DNA from: a bacterium
GTDB taxonomy: Bacteria; CAIWAD01
Direction of reading: 5' to 3'
Length of the DNA: 64,000 nucleotides
Assembly (NCBI GenBank): GCA_030429345.1
Contig: JAUIFJ010000017.1
Span: 28,828-92,827, forward strand
Under the pieces are notes generated by a model. That model did not search any database. It worked only from the letters and a program-made list of their open reading frames with translations, and was not told the DNA's origin. The translations under genes and the position numbers were made by a program. Below are positions 26,203-35,161 of the stretch, piece after piece (positions within the stretch are counted from its first letter, which is position 1; each line of letters starts with the position of its first letter).

Positions 26203-28830
26203 CTAGTTGGTCGCTTCGACCCAGTAGAACCAGGGGCCGGTGCCCAGGGCGCCGGCATCGGTGTAGCCCAGGGTGGCGGTGCTGCCGACCATCACGAAGC
26301 CGCTGTAGGCGTCCGCGCTGCGGTAGACATTGTAGTTGGTGGCGCCGTCGACGGCGGTCCAGCTCAGCTCGATGTCATTGCTGTTGACGCTGATGCTGAG
26401 AACGGTCGGATCCAGCTCGGTGGGTCCGGTGACGTCGAACTGGTCGCGGGGCAGCAGCTGGTAGCCGCTGTAGTGCGGGGCGCTGCTGTCGAACTGGCTG
26501 ACCAGGCCCACCAGGTCCACGGTGCCGGCGGGCAGGATGAACTGGTCCGGGGTGCCGTCAATGTCATAGGCCAGGTCGCGGTCGATGCGGACCACGATCT
26601 GCACGCCGTCGGCGTCGCAGAGGTAGTCGTTGCCGCTGCCGGTGATCGTCACCTGACCGGTTTCCGGGAAGGTCACCTCGCTGATGACGACCAGGTGGGC
26701 CTCCATGGCTTCGATGGCCAGGCTGTCGTTGAAGGTGCTGGCGGCCAGGGGCTCGGGCGTCGGCGCGGGGTTGCCCGTGCTGATCACGCTGATCGTCGGG
26801 GAGCTGCTCAGCTGGGACAGGCCGTTGTAATGGGTCACCTCGCCGGTGGCCTCGATCACGTCGCCGGGCTGCAGGTCCAGGTCGTAGACGTCGCCGCCGA
26901 AGACGCAGGTGGCGCCGGTCTCGTCCATCATGTAAATCGGGCCGCCGGCATTGAAGACCGCGCCGGCCAGGACCGTGCCGCAGATCATGCGGATCTCGCC
27001 GTTCAGCGGGCTGAGGCCGTCGGCATTGTCGGCGGCGACCTCGCTGATGTCAATGCAGCTCAGCGGGGCGGAAACGGTGTAGCTCAGGGTGCTGCTGGTG
27101 CTGCTGTCCATGTCGTCGTCGGTGGCGACCACGTAGTACTCGACCATGGCGCCCTCGGCCTGGGGAGCGATGACCGCGCTCCAGGTGTCGCCCATGGCGC
27201 TCATGGCCAGGGTGTTGAGGCTGCCGGCGTCGACAGTGTAGTTCAGCTCCACGCCGGTGACGGTGCCATCGCTATCGACGGCATCGACGCTGACGGTGAC
27301 CGGGTCCGTGTTGCTCGGGAAATCCGGGCTGTGCATCAGGTTGGAAATAGCCGGGGGCAGGTTGCCGCCGCCGACGGGCACATCGGCCTGGAAGCGGGGC
27401 AGCAGCTGGTAGCCTTCCGTGTGCGGAGCGCTGAAGTCGAACTGGCCCAGCACGCCGGTGACGGTGGTCGGACCGGAGGGCAGGATGAACTGGCTCATCT
27501 CGTCGCCCAGGTCGCTGTCGATGCGCACGGTGATGGTGTCCACGCCGACGGTGGCCAGGAAATTCTGGCTGCTGGAAACGTCCTGCACGCCAGGGGTCAG
27601 GAACTCTACGTTCTCGACGCTGATCAGGTAGGCCTCGTTGGCCTCGTTGAACTCGGCGGGAGTGATCACGGTCGGGGCGGGCACGGGATTGCCGCTGCTG
27701 ATCACGGTGAAGGAGCCGGTCGGGTAGAGTTCCGTCAGGCCGTTGTAGAAGTCCAGCTCGCCGACCATGACCACGCTGTCGCCGATGGCGCACTCGGCAT
27801 TGGTGAAGAGCTCACTGTAGAAGGCCATGGCGCCGCTGCTGGTCTGCAGGTAGCCGGGACCGGGATCACCGAACTCGTGGGCCACGGTCACGATGCCGCA
27901 GAGCTGCTGGACCGAGTACAGGTTGACCGGCACCTCGTCGGCGTCCTGCACGCGCATGTCCGCAGCGATGTCGCCGCAGGACAGGCTCTCCGACGTATAG
28001 GAGAAGGTGGCGCTGGTGCTGGTCTCCATGTCGTTGTCTGTGGCCTCGATGTAGTACTCGACCATGGAGCCCTCGGGCTGCATGGGAATCTCGGCCTCGT
28101 ACTGCACGCGGGCCGCGCTGATGGTCATGTCGAGCACGACCGGCGTGCCGCTGTCGACGGTGTAGACCAGGTCCACGTTGTCCAGGGTGCCGTTGTCGGC
28201 GACTTCGGCGGTGACGAATACGTCATCGGAAGGCGTCGGGGCAACCGGGGTCTGGGTCACGCCGGTGATCGAGGGGGCCGTGGAGGGCGCAAAGCCCGGG
28301 GTGCCCAGGTCGCCGTCTCCGTAGGGCTGGGTGGAGGTGCCCCAGCTGGTGTTCACGTTGTTGTCGCTGTTCAGGTCCAGCAGGAACATGGAGGCCCCGT
28401 TGGGGTCCGGCCAGCCGGCGCCGTCATCATACTCGACACGGTCGACCTCGGTAGGGCCGTCCACGAGGATGATCTCGTCGTCTCCGTTGGACAGCTGGAA
28501 GGCACTAGTCCACACGTAATCCACCGGCACACCGCCGTTGGTGCCCGTGTCGCCATTGACGCCGAAGACGACGAAGTCGCCAGCGGCGACGATCAGGCTG
28601 GACTCGACCGTGAAGGTGTTGCTGCTATTGTCCGAAAAGACCAGGCCCTGCATCTCGATCGGGGAAGCGGTGGCATTGTAGACCTCGAACCACTCACCGG
28701 CGCTGTCAAAAACAGCCGAAGGGTTCTGCATGATCTCGGAAATGACCAGGTCGCCCTCGCCGACGGCCCACGCGGACATCGCGCAGCCCAGGGACAGGGT
28801 GACACCAAGGAGCTTGGCACCAAAGGCCAT
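26203..28830 (-). CDS. secreted lamin-tail-domain protein with duplicated Ig-like/OB-like modules
   Basis: The 875 residues have a signal peptide (LLGVTLSLGCAMSAWAVG). A lamin-tail domain (about 25-165) follows: VISEIMQNPSAVFDSAGEWF, FVVFGVNGD, DEIILVDGPTEVDRVEYDDG. Two tandem copies of a roughly 290-residue module come next, each with an Ig-like half (PxxVxVxAxVxDxDGTxxxVxLxYTVD-like; MVEYYIEATDND and MVEYYVVATDDD) and an OB-like half (QLCGIV or RMICGTV, then LTELYPTG or LSQLSSSP, ending GYQLLPR in both). A final fibronectin-III-like domain (SWTAVDGATNYNVYRS) closes it. It is probably exported and surface-associated; the role is unknown. AGGAGG lies 7 bases before the ATG. Confidence 0.85.
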   Translation of the reverse strand: MAFGAKLLGVTLSLGCAMSAWAVGEGDLVISEIMQNPSAVFDSAGEWFEVYNATASPIEMQGLVFSDNSSNTFTVESSLIVAAGDFVVFGVNGDTGTNGGVPVDYVWTSAFQLSNGDDEIILVDGPTEVDRVEYDDGAGWPDPNGASMFLLDLNSDNNVNTSWGTSTQPYGDGDLGTPGFAPSTAPSITGVTQTPVAPTPSDDVFVTAEVADNGTLDNVDLVYTVDSGTPVVLDMTISAARVQYEAEIPMQPEGSMVEYYIEATDNDMETSTSATFSYTSESLSCGDIAADMRVQDADEVPVNLYSVQQLCGIVTVAHEFGDPGPGYLQTSSGAMAFYSELFTNAECAIGDSVVMVGELDFYNGLTELYPTGSFTVISSGNPVPAPTVITPAEFNEANEAYLISVENVEFLTPGVQDVSSSQNFLATVGVDTITVRIDSDLGDEMSQFILPSGPTTVTGVLGQFDFSAPHTEGYQLLPRFQADVPVGGGNLPPAISNLMHSPDFPSNTDPVTVSVDAVDSDGTVTGVELNYTVDAGSLNTLAMSAMGDTWSAVIAPQAEGAMVEYYVVATDDDMDSSTSSTLSYTVSAPLSCIDISEVAADNADGLSPLNGEIRMICGTVLAGAVFNAGGPIYMMDETGATCVFGGDVYDLDLQPGDVIEATGEVTHYNGLSQLSSSPTISVISTGNPAPTPEPLAASTFNDSLAIEAMEAHLVVISEVTFPETGQVTITGSGNDYLCDADGVQIVVRIDRDLAYDIDGTPDQFILPAGTVDLVGLVSQFDSSAPHYSGYQLLPRDQFDVTGPTELDPTVLSISVNSNDIELSWTAVDGATNYNVYRSADAYSGFVMVGSTATLGYTDAGALGTGPWFYWVEATN

Positions 28831-29261
28831 TGCGTACCTCCTACAGGATTTTCATTGAAATGGATTGGTTTGCAAAGAGTCGATCGAAAACCCGCGGACC
28901 ATCAACAGCCGCACTGTCTTCGATCCTGGACAAAGAGCAAAAGCTATGCCCTTGAGAGGCCTCCTGTGGCCAATGAGCCGGAAGCAACAGGATTCTAACC
29001 ACCGACTGACAACTCTGTCTTTAGCCTGCGCAATATCAGCTACTTAGTCCTGGCTTCTTTTCGGCCACCGGGCAGGCAAACATTCTCCAAATCCTGCCTT
29101 CCCCGAAGGGGAGGTCAGGACGAGGCCTGCCGGCTGTCCAAGGTCGGGCGGGCGGAGTCCAATTTCGGGCGAAGGGAGGCTTTTTTGCTTGACAGGAGTT
29201 GCGCAGAACACTAAGGCCCGAAGGTGAGGCAGTACACGAAAAGGGCACAGGGGACAAGCTG
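28831..29261. other. intergenic region without a supported gene
   Basis: These 431 bases lie between the start of the lamin-tail gene (minus) and the terminator of tRNA-Pro. It is clearly less G+C-rich near 28840-29040. It must hold the promoter of the lamin-tail gene, but no convincing -35/-10 pair is seen on the minus strand. A 12-bp hairpin with one mismatch (CCTGCCTTCCCC, loop GAA) lies at 29092-29118, and a consensus TTGACA (29189-29194) faces right, with only a weak TAAGGC 17 bases on. A small RNA here cannot be excluded. Confidence 0.4.
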
Positions 29262-29297
29262 GAAAAAGAAAGAGCCTGCTCTGGGGGAGCAGGCTCT
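29262..29297 (-). terminator. intrinsic terminator of the merR/tRNA-Pro transcript
   Basis: An 11-bp perfect stem (AGAGCCTGCTC paired with GAGCAGGCTCT, loop of five) lies about 15 bases beyond the tRNA 3' end. On the minus strand it is followed by TTTCTTTTT. Confidence 0.85.
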
Positions 29298-29312
29298 CGT
29301 ATACAATGAAAA

Positions 29313-29684
<372 letters not shown>

Positions 29685-29774
29685 GATCTGGCCTTCTCCC
29701 ACTGGCCACCGTTCCGGCGGCAGATGAGAAGGCTGAACATAGCGAATGCGGGAAATGGATGCAACGAAGAGGGC

Positions 29775-30569
29775 TCAGGACTTGCGCCGCGAGGCGACCC
29801 AGGCCGATAGCGCGGCCCCGCGGGCGGCCCAGCGCTGCCGGCGGTCCGGCAGAGTGCCGGCGAGCAGCGAACGCAGCTCCTGCGGTCCATGGCTGTCGTA
29901 GAGCATGCAGCGGGGCAGGTCGAAGAGCCCTTCTCCGCCGAAGCGCCCCAGGCCCAGCCGCAGTCCGGCCGCGCTGGCCAGATGCCTCGCCCGGCGATCG
30001 CTCAGCCCATAGGGCCAGCTGATCACCTTGACCAGCTGGTCGAAGCGCAGCTCCAGCTCGGCGCGCGCGCTGACCAGTTCCGCGTCCAGTTGCTCCAGGT
30101 CCAGCCCGACAAGGGGCCGATGGCTGCGGCCGTGCAGCCCCAGGCTCCAGCCCTCTTCCAGCAGGATGGCGATCTGTTCTTCGCTCATGTGGGTGCGCGC
30201 GCGCAGACGGGGAGCCGGGTCCCAGTTCGCCTTGCGGCCGATGTAGTCGAGCACGGGGAACAGCGTGGCCTGGTAGCCCGCCTCCCGCAGCAGGGGGCGG
30301 GCATGGTGGTATACGCCCTCGTAGGCGTCGTCGAAGACCAGCAGGACCGTTCTCTCCCCGGGGGCCGCGCGCCCCTGGCCTTCCACCCAGTGCTCCAGGC
30401 CCAGGGAGCGGTAGCCTTCCTGCTGCAGCGTCTCCAGCTGGCGGGAGAATGTTTCCGGTGATACACGGGTCGGCGAGGGAAGGAAGCCCGGCGCGATCTC
30501 GTGCCAGCAGAGCACGGGGACCGCCTGCCCGCCTTCCTCCGCCTGGCCGAGTCCTTCGCGCAGATCCAC
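29775..30569 (-). CDS. polysaccharide deacetylase (NodB-like, CE4)
   Basis: The 264-residue metal-dependent deacetylase fold shows motif 1 VLLVFDDAYEGVY (catalytic-base and metal Asp pair), motif 2 LGLHGRSHRPLV (HxxxH metal ligands) and motif 3 ISWPYGLSDRR. The substrate could be an N-acetylated glycan of the envelope; no signal peptide is visible, so a cytoplasmic or membrane-face role is possible. The start is a GTG two bases after the dut stop; no ATG is available before the conserved VPVLCWHEI strand. Confidence 0.85.
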   Translation of the reverse strand: MDLREGLGQAEEGGQAVPVLCWHEIAPGFLPSPTRVSPETFSRQLETLQQEGYRSLGLEHWVEGQGRAAPGERTVLLVFDDAYEGVYHHARPLLREAGYQATLFPVLDYIGRKANWDPAPRLRARTHMSEEQIAILLEEGWSLGLHGRSHRPLVGLDLEQLDAELVSARAELELRFDQLVKVISWPYGLSDRRARHLASAAGLRLGLGRFGGEGLFDLPRCMLYDSHGPQELRSLLAGTLPDRRQRWAARGAALSAWVASRRKS

Positions 30570-30571
30570 GC

Positions 30572-31015
30572 TCAGCGCCCCGTGTGACCGAAGCCGCCGC
30601 TGCCGCGACGGGTCTCGTCGAGTTCGTCCACGGGCAGCAGCCGCGCCTGCTCCACCTTGACCAGCGCCGCCTGGCAGATGCGCATGCCACGTGTAATACA
30701 AAAATCCTCGCGGCCCAGGTTGCCCAGGATCACCTGGACCTCGCCGCGGTAGTCGCTGTCGATGGTTCCCGGGCTGTTGGGAACGATCAGGCCGTGCTTG
30801 AGCGCCAGGCCGCTGCGCGGTCGGATCTGCAGCTCGTGGCCCTGCGGCACGGCGAACTGCAGGCCGGTCGGCACCAGCAGGATCTCGCCCGGCGGCAGGC
30901 GCAGCTCGTCCTCCACCGCCGCCAGCAGGTCCATGGCGGCGCTGCCCGGCGTCTGGTAGGCGGGCAGGGGCAGGCCGCGGCCGTGTTCCAGCACGCGGAT
31001 CTTGCAGTCGATCAT
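30572..31015 (-). CDS. dut: dUTP diphosphatase
   Basis: The 147-residue homotrimeric dUTPase converts dUTP to dUMP and PPi. All five motifs are present: 1 [12 protein letters not shown], 2 RPRSGLALK, 3 [13 protein letters not shown], 4 [10 protein letters not shown], 5 [11 protein letters not shown]. The ATG overlaps the M16 peptidase stop (ATGA). The position after pnp and an M16 peptidase is a conserved neighbourhood in several phyla. Confidence 0.96.
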   Translation of the reverse strand: MIDCKIRVLEHGRGLPLPAYQTPGSAAMDLLAAVEDELRLPPGEILLVPTGLQFAVPQGHELQIRPRSGLALKHGLIVPNSPGTIDSDYRGEVQVILGNLGREDFCITRGMRICQAALVKVEQARLLPVDELDETRRGSGGFGHTGR

Positions 31016-32244
31016 GTGTCCTCCCCGATGATGACGGATTCGTGGAACCCTTCCGGTTGCAGCCAGCGCCGGGCGCAGTCGGCCAGGGGCTCGCGGCTGC
31101 GGGCGCCCAGGCGGGCGGCGATCTGCGCGCTGTCCAGCGGCTCGAGCCGCGCCAGTTCCCGCCGGGCCAGGCGCTGCAGGCGGTTGCCGCTCTGCTCGTC
31201 GGCAATGGCCAGGGCGCCCAGCAGCTGGCGCCGGGTGCGCAGCACTTCCTCTTCCGTCGGCCCCTTGTCGGCCAGGCGGGACAGCTCCCCGGCGAGCAGA
31301 GCGCGCGCTTCCTGCAGGCGGCTCTCGTCGCAGGCCAGGTAGACGCCGAGCAGGCTGCAGCGCTCGTGCAGGTCGAGCCAGCTGAAGATGCTGTAGCACA
31401 GGGCCCGCTCCTCGCGCAGCTCGACGAAGAGCCGGCTGCTCATGCCTTCGCCGAGCAGGGTGTTGAGGAAGGCCAGCTGGCCGTAGTCCTCGCTGCCGTA
31501 GACCGGGCCGGGACGCATGACCTGCAGGTGCGCCTGCAGGGCGGCGGCTCGCCGGTGGATCACGCGGCCCGGCTGGACGGGCTCCGGACAGGGGCTGTGG
31601 GCCTCCTCCCCGGCACGAAGGTCGCCGAAAAGCGCCTCCGCGCGGCGGACCAGGGCGGCGTGTGCCACAGGACCGCTGCAGGCCAGCACCAGGTTGCGCC
31701 CCCTCAGCAGGCGGTCGTGGAAGCGCGTCAGCGTCCCGCGATCGATGGCCGCCACGCTCGCCTCGTCGCCCTGCACCGGGCGGCCGAAGGCCTGCCCCGG
31801 GTAGAGGTCCTCGTAGAGCAGGTCGCCCAGCTCGTCCTCCGGGCTTTCGGCGACCATGCGGATCTCGTCGACGATTACCGAAAGCTCGCGTTCCAGGTCT
31901 TCGGCATCCAGCCGGGAATCGCGGATCATCTCGGCCAGCAGGTCGAGGCAGGGTTCCCAGTCGCCGGCCGGCAGGCTGCAGTAGAGGCTCGTGTCACATC
32001 GTCCGGTGGCGGCGTTCAACAGGCCGCCGCGGCCCTCGATCTCCGCGCTGAGCCCGAAGGCCGTGTGACGGGAGGTGCCCTTGAAGAGCATGTGCTCGAG
32101 CACATGGCAGATGCCGCCGGGCACGCCCGTTTCGGCGCTGCTACCCTCGCGGAACCAGAGCCCCAGGCTGGCGACCTGCCCCGGAAGGTTCTCGCTGATC
32201 ACCGTGACTCCGTTGGGAAGCACGCTGCGTTCGATTGTCGGCAT
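31012..32244 (-). CDS. M16 family zinc peptidase
   Basis: The 410-residue insulinase/processing-peptidase-like protein carries the inverted zinc motif [11 protein letters not shown] (HxxEH, about 47-51), and the third ligand is expected in the segment [16 protein letters not shown] (about 125). A C-terminal inactive half follows ([38 protein letters not shown]). Two-domain single-chain members often act with a partner. It starts 129 bases after pnp, beyond that gene's terminator, and is coupled to dut. No signal peptide is seen, so it is likely cytoplasmic. Confidence 0.92.
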   Translation of the reverse strand: MPTIERSVLPNGVTVISENLPGQVASLGLWFREGSSAETGVPGGICHVLEHMLFKGTSRHTAFGLSAEIEGRGGLLNAATGRCDTSLYCSLPAGDWEPCLDLLAEMIRDSRLDAEDLERELSVIVDEIRMVAESPEDELGDLLYEDLYPGQAFGRPVQGDEASVAAIDRGTLTRFHDRLLRGRNLVLACSGPVAHAALVRRAEALFGDLRAGEEAHSPCPEPVQPGRVIHRRAAALQAHLQVMRPGPVYGSEDYGQLAFLNTLLGEGMSSRLFVELREERALCYSIFSWLDLHERCSLLGVYLACDESRLQEARALLAGELSRLADKGPTEEEVLRTRRQLLGALAIADEQSGNRLQRLARRELARLEPLDSAQIAARLGARSREPLADCARRWLQPEGFHESVIIGEDT

Positions 32245-32311
32245 GTCTCTCTCTACAGGTCAGGATGCAGACAGGAGTCGCCGTCGACTCCGGTCGAGGT
32301 GCAGGCCGCTA

Positions 32312-32347
32312 CGAGAAAAGGCGGAACCGTGTTCCCGGTTCCGCCTT
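32312..32347 (-). terminator. intrinsic terminator of pnp
   Basis: The perfect 11-bp stem AAGGCGGAACC (32318-32328) pairs with GGTTCCGCCTT (32337-32347) around eight bases. On the minus strand it continues into TTTTCTCG. It lies 26 bases after the pnp stop and separates pnp from the M16-dut-deacetylase-merR unit. Confidence 0.85.
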
Positions 32348-32372
32348 CGTGTGTCGTACACTTCCTGGCGGT

Positions 32373-34595
32373 CTAGCGCCGGCCGCCGCGGTCCCGGCCT
32401 CCGCCGCCTCCGCGCCCGCCGCGGTCACGGTCACGACCGCCGCCTCCGCGGGGTCCGCGGTCGCCGTCCCGACGCTCGCCGCGCGGCTCGCGGGGACGCT
32501 CGGTCCAGCCCTCGGGCTTGGGCATCAGGGCCCGTCGGCTGAGCGACAGCTTGCCGCCCTCGGCCTCCTTCAGCAGGACCGTCACCTTGTCGCCGACCTT
32601 GAGCACGTCCTCGACGCGCTCCGTGCGCTGGTAGTCGATCTCGCTGATGTGCAGCAGGCCTTCGCGGCCGGGCATGATCTCGACGAAGGCGCCGAAGGTC
32701 TGAATGCCGACCACCTTGCCTTCGTAGGTCGCGCCGACCTCGGGTTCGGCGACCAGGCTCTTGATCCACTCCATGGCCTGCTTCATGCTGTCGCCGTTGT
32801 CGCTGGCCACGGTGACCTTGCCGTCGTTCTCGATGTCGATCGAGGTGCCGGTGGCGTCGGTGATCTCGCGGATCATCTTGCCGCCGGGCCCGATCACCAT
32901 GCCGATCTTGTCGATGGGAATCATCACGAACTCGAGGCGCGGCGCGTAGGCGCTCAGCTCGCTGCGGGTCTCTTGGATCGCCTCGGCCATCTTGCCCAGG
33001 ATGTGGGCGCGGCCCTCGCGGGCCTGGTTCAGCGCGCGCTCCATGATCTCGTAGGACAGGCCGTCGATCTTGATGTCCATCTGGAAGGCGGTGATGCCCT
33101 CGCTGGTGCCGCAGACCTTGAAGTCCATGTCGCCCAGGTGGTCCTCGTCGCCGAGGATGTCACTCAGGATCGCAATGTCCTCGCCTTCCTTGATCAGGCC
33201 CATGGCGATGCCCGCAACGGGACGGTGCATGGGCACGCCGGCGGCCATCATCGCCATGGAGCCGGCGCAGACCGTGGCCATGGAGCTGGAGCCGTTGCTT
33301 TCCAGCACCTCGCTCACGTAGCGGATCGTATACGGGAAGTTCTCGCGGTCGATCATGCGCTTGAGGGCGCGCTCGGCCAGGTTGCCGTGGCCGATCTCGC
33401 GGCGGCTGGTGCCGGGACGCTTGACCTCGCCCACGCAGAAGGGCGGGAAATTGTAATGCAGCATGAAGCCGCGCGTGATGTCGCCGAAGATGCCGTCCAG
33501 GCGCTGCTCGTCGCGCTTGGTGCCCAGCGTGATCGCTCCCAGGGCCTGGGTCTGGCCGCGGGTGAAGAGCGCGCTGCCGTGGGCGCGGGGCAGCAGGTCC
33601 GTCTCACAGGCGATGGGGCGGATCTGGGTTGTCTCACGACCGTCCAGGCGGCGTCCCTTGCCGGTGATGTTGCCGCGCATGACGTCCTTCATGCGGTCGT
33701 GGATCAGCTCCGAGGCCAGCGAGGCGGCTTCCTCGAGCTTGTCCGCGTCTTCCGCGTAGGGAGCGAGCACTCGCTCCTTGCAGGCCTTGATGGCGACCTT
33801 GCGCTCGGCCTTTCCGGCGATCGAGCAGATCTCGTCCATGTCCTTCTCGACCTCGGCGGCCAGGGCGGCCTTCAGCTGCTCGTCGACTTCCGGAGGGCTG
33901 ACCACCCACTTCTCGGGGGTGGGCAGATCAGCGAGCATGCTTTCCTGCAGGTCGATGATCAGGCGGATCTTCTCGTGGGCGAAGCGAATGATCTCCAGCA
34001 GTTCGCCTTCGCTGATCTCGGCGCTCTCGCCTTCGACCATGGCGATGTTGTCGCGGGTCGCGGCCACCACCACCTCGATGTCGCTGGCTTCTTCCTGCTC
34101 CTGGGTCGGGAAGACGACCAGCTGACCGTCTACGCGGCCCACGTTGACGCTCGCCACGGGAGTGTGGAAGGGCAGCACGCTGGAGCACAGCGCCAGGCTG
34201 GCGCCGCAGGTGGCCAGCGCGCCGGGGTGGGTCGCGCCGTCATAGCTGATCACTTCGGCCATGATCTGGGTCTCGTTCATGAAGCCGTCGGCGAAGAGCG
34301 GACGCAGCGGACGGTCGATCAGGCGGCAGGCCAGCACTTCGCGCTCGCTGGGACGGGCCTCGCGCTTGAAATAGCCGCCGGGGATGCGGCCGGCCGAGTA
34401 CTGCTTTTCCTTGTACTCGACGGACAGGGGAAAGAAGTCCTGTCCGGGGCGGGTGCTGTCCAGGGCGCAGGCCGTGGTCAGCACGATGGTGTCTTCCAGG
34501 CGGATCCAGCAGGCACCGTGCGCCTGCTTGGCCACCTTGCCGACCTGCATGGTCAGCGTGCGTCCATCCAGCTGGATGGATTTCTCGATCATCAT
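32373..34595 (-). CDS. pnp: polyribonucleotide nucleotidyltransferase (PNPase)
   Basis: The 740-residue 3'-5' phosphorolytic RNase has two RNase PH domains (1-about 230 and about 300-540; FPLSVEYKEKQYSAGRIPGG, ILGDEDHLGDMDFKV) separated by an alpha domain, then a KH domain (VIGPGGKMIREITDATG) and an S1 domain (GREGLLHISEIDYQRTERVE). The C-terminal 40 residues are an Arg/Gly/Asp-rich low-complexity tail, probably RNA-binding, longer than in E. coli. AGGAG precedes the ATG at 34595. The leader carries a long hairpin at 34661-34716 that may mediate autoregulation. Confidence 0.97.
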   Translation of the reverse strand: MMIEKSIQLDGRTLTMQVGKVAKQAHGACWIRLEDTIVLTTACALDSTRPGQDFFPLSVEYKEKQYSAGRIPGGYFKREARPSEREVLACRLIDRPLRPLFADGFMNETQIMAEVISYDGATHPGALATCGASLALCSSVLPFHTPVASVNVGRVDGQLVVFPTQEQEEASDIEVVVAATRDNIAMVEGESAEISEGELLEIIRFAHEKIRLIIDLQESMLADLPTPEKWVVSPPEVDEQLKAALAAEVEKDMDEICSIAGKAERKVAIKACKERVLAPYAEDADKLEEAASLASELIHDRMKDVMRGNITGKGRRLDGRETTQIRPIACETDLLPRAHGSALFTRGQTQALGAITLGTKRDEQRLDGIFGDITRGFMLHYNFPPFCVGEVKRPGTSRREIGHGNLAERALKRMIDRENFPYTIRYVSEVLESNGSSSMATVCAGSMAMMAAGVPMHRPVAGIAMGLIKEGEDIAILSDILGDEDHLGDMDFKVCGTSEGITAFQMDIKIDGLSYEIMERALNQAREGRAHILGKMAEAIQETRSELSAYAPRLEFVMIPIDKIGMVIGPGGKMIREITDATGTSIDIENDGKVTVASDNGDSMKQAMEWIKSLVAEPEVGATYEGKVVGIQTFGAFVEIMPGREGLLHISEIDYQRTERVEDVLKVGDKVTVLLKEAEGGKLSLSRRALMPKPEGWTERPREPRGERRDGDRGPRGGGGRDRDRGGRGGGGGRDRGGRR

Positions 34596-34660
34596 TTGAT
34601 CTCCTGGTGTTGCGGAAGGCTGTTTGCTTCACGCAGCCCTGAATTCCGACCGGAACCAGA

Positions 34661-34716
34661 GGCACACCGGCGGGAGCACGACGCGGAAAACCGCGCGATG
34701 CTCCCACCGTTGTGCC
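34661..34716 (-). promoter_or_regulatory. 26-bp leader hairpin of pnp
   Basis: Bases 34661-34686 and 34691-34716 are inverted around AAAA with only a G.A mismatch, one G.U wobble (transcript sense) and a central 3x3 internal loop; all other pairs are Watson-Crick. It lies 66 bases upstream of the pnp ATG and after the rpsO terminator. A long duplex here is what E. coli uses for RNase III cleavage and PNPase autocontrol; that role is inference. Confidence 0.7.
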
Positions 34717-34726
34717 AGTGCTCCAG

Positions 34727-34791
34727 CCAAAAAGCACAATCGCTTCGCCGGGGGGTCTCCCGGGGGTCCGGGCGAATCCCGGCGAAGCGAT
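34727..34791 (-). terminator. rpsO terminator/attenuator before pnp
   Basis: The perfect 14-bp stem ATCGCTTCGCCGGG (34739-34752) pairs with 34778-34791, and the loop contains a second CCCGG/CCGGG-type hairpin. On the minus strand it is followed within seven bases by TTTTT. A small GTGGATC/GATCCAC hairpin (34828-34844) sits directly after the rpsO stop. Confidence 0.75.
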
Positions 34792-34848
34792 GACGGGTCA
34801 GGCCGTCAACACGACGCAAAGGTCGGAGTGGATCTGTGATCCACGGAG

Positions 34849-35121
34849 TTAACGGCGCAGTCCAAGCTGCTTGATGAGGGCGCGATAGCCTTCCAGGTCG
34901 CGGCTCATCATGTAATTCAACAGACGCCGGCGCTTGCCGACCAGCATCAGCAGCCCGCGGGTGCTGTGGTGGTCCTTGGGATTCGCCTTGGCGTGCTCGG
35001 TCAGGTTGACGATGCGCTCGGTGAGAATGGCGATCTGCACCTTGGTGTTGCCGGTGTCTTCGCCGTTGGCGCCGTACTCGGCGGCCAGTTCGACCGTGCG
35101 CTCTTTGGTGATGGTGGACAT
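34849..35121 (-). CDS. rpsO: 30S ribosomal protein S15
   Basis: The 90-residue S15 binds the central domain of 16S rRNA. Typical segments are YGANGEDTGNTKVQIAILTE, HAKANPKDHHSTRGL and KRRRLLNYMMSRDLEGY. GGAG lies 6 bases before the ATG. The gene is placed between ribF and pnp as in many bacteria, and ends in a strong terminator/attenuator before pnp. Confidence 0.98.
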   Translation of the reverse strand: MSTITKERTVELAAEYGANGEDTGNTKVQIAILTERIVNLTEHAKANPKDHHSTRGLLMLVGKRRRLLNYMMSRDLEGYRALIKQLGLRR

Positions 35122-35161
35122 GCAGTGCTCCTTTGTCGTCCAGGGTCAGTCCGGCGGATGC

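Noticed and set aside
29189-29217. Consensus TTGACA facing right with TAAGGC 17 bases on, as promoter of a small RNA
   Set aside because: The -10 is very weak and no terminator or conserved structure follows on the plus strand; mentioned only in the intergenic entry.
32400-32470. Gly/Arg-encoding GC-rich 3' end of pnp as a sequence repeat or frameshift
   Set aside because: Frame is intact to the stop and RGG-like tails are common on RNA-binding proteins.
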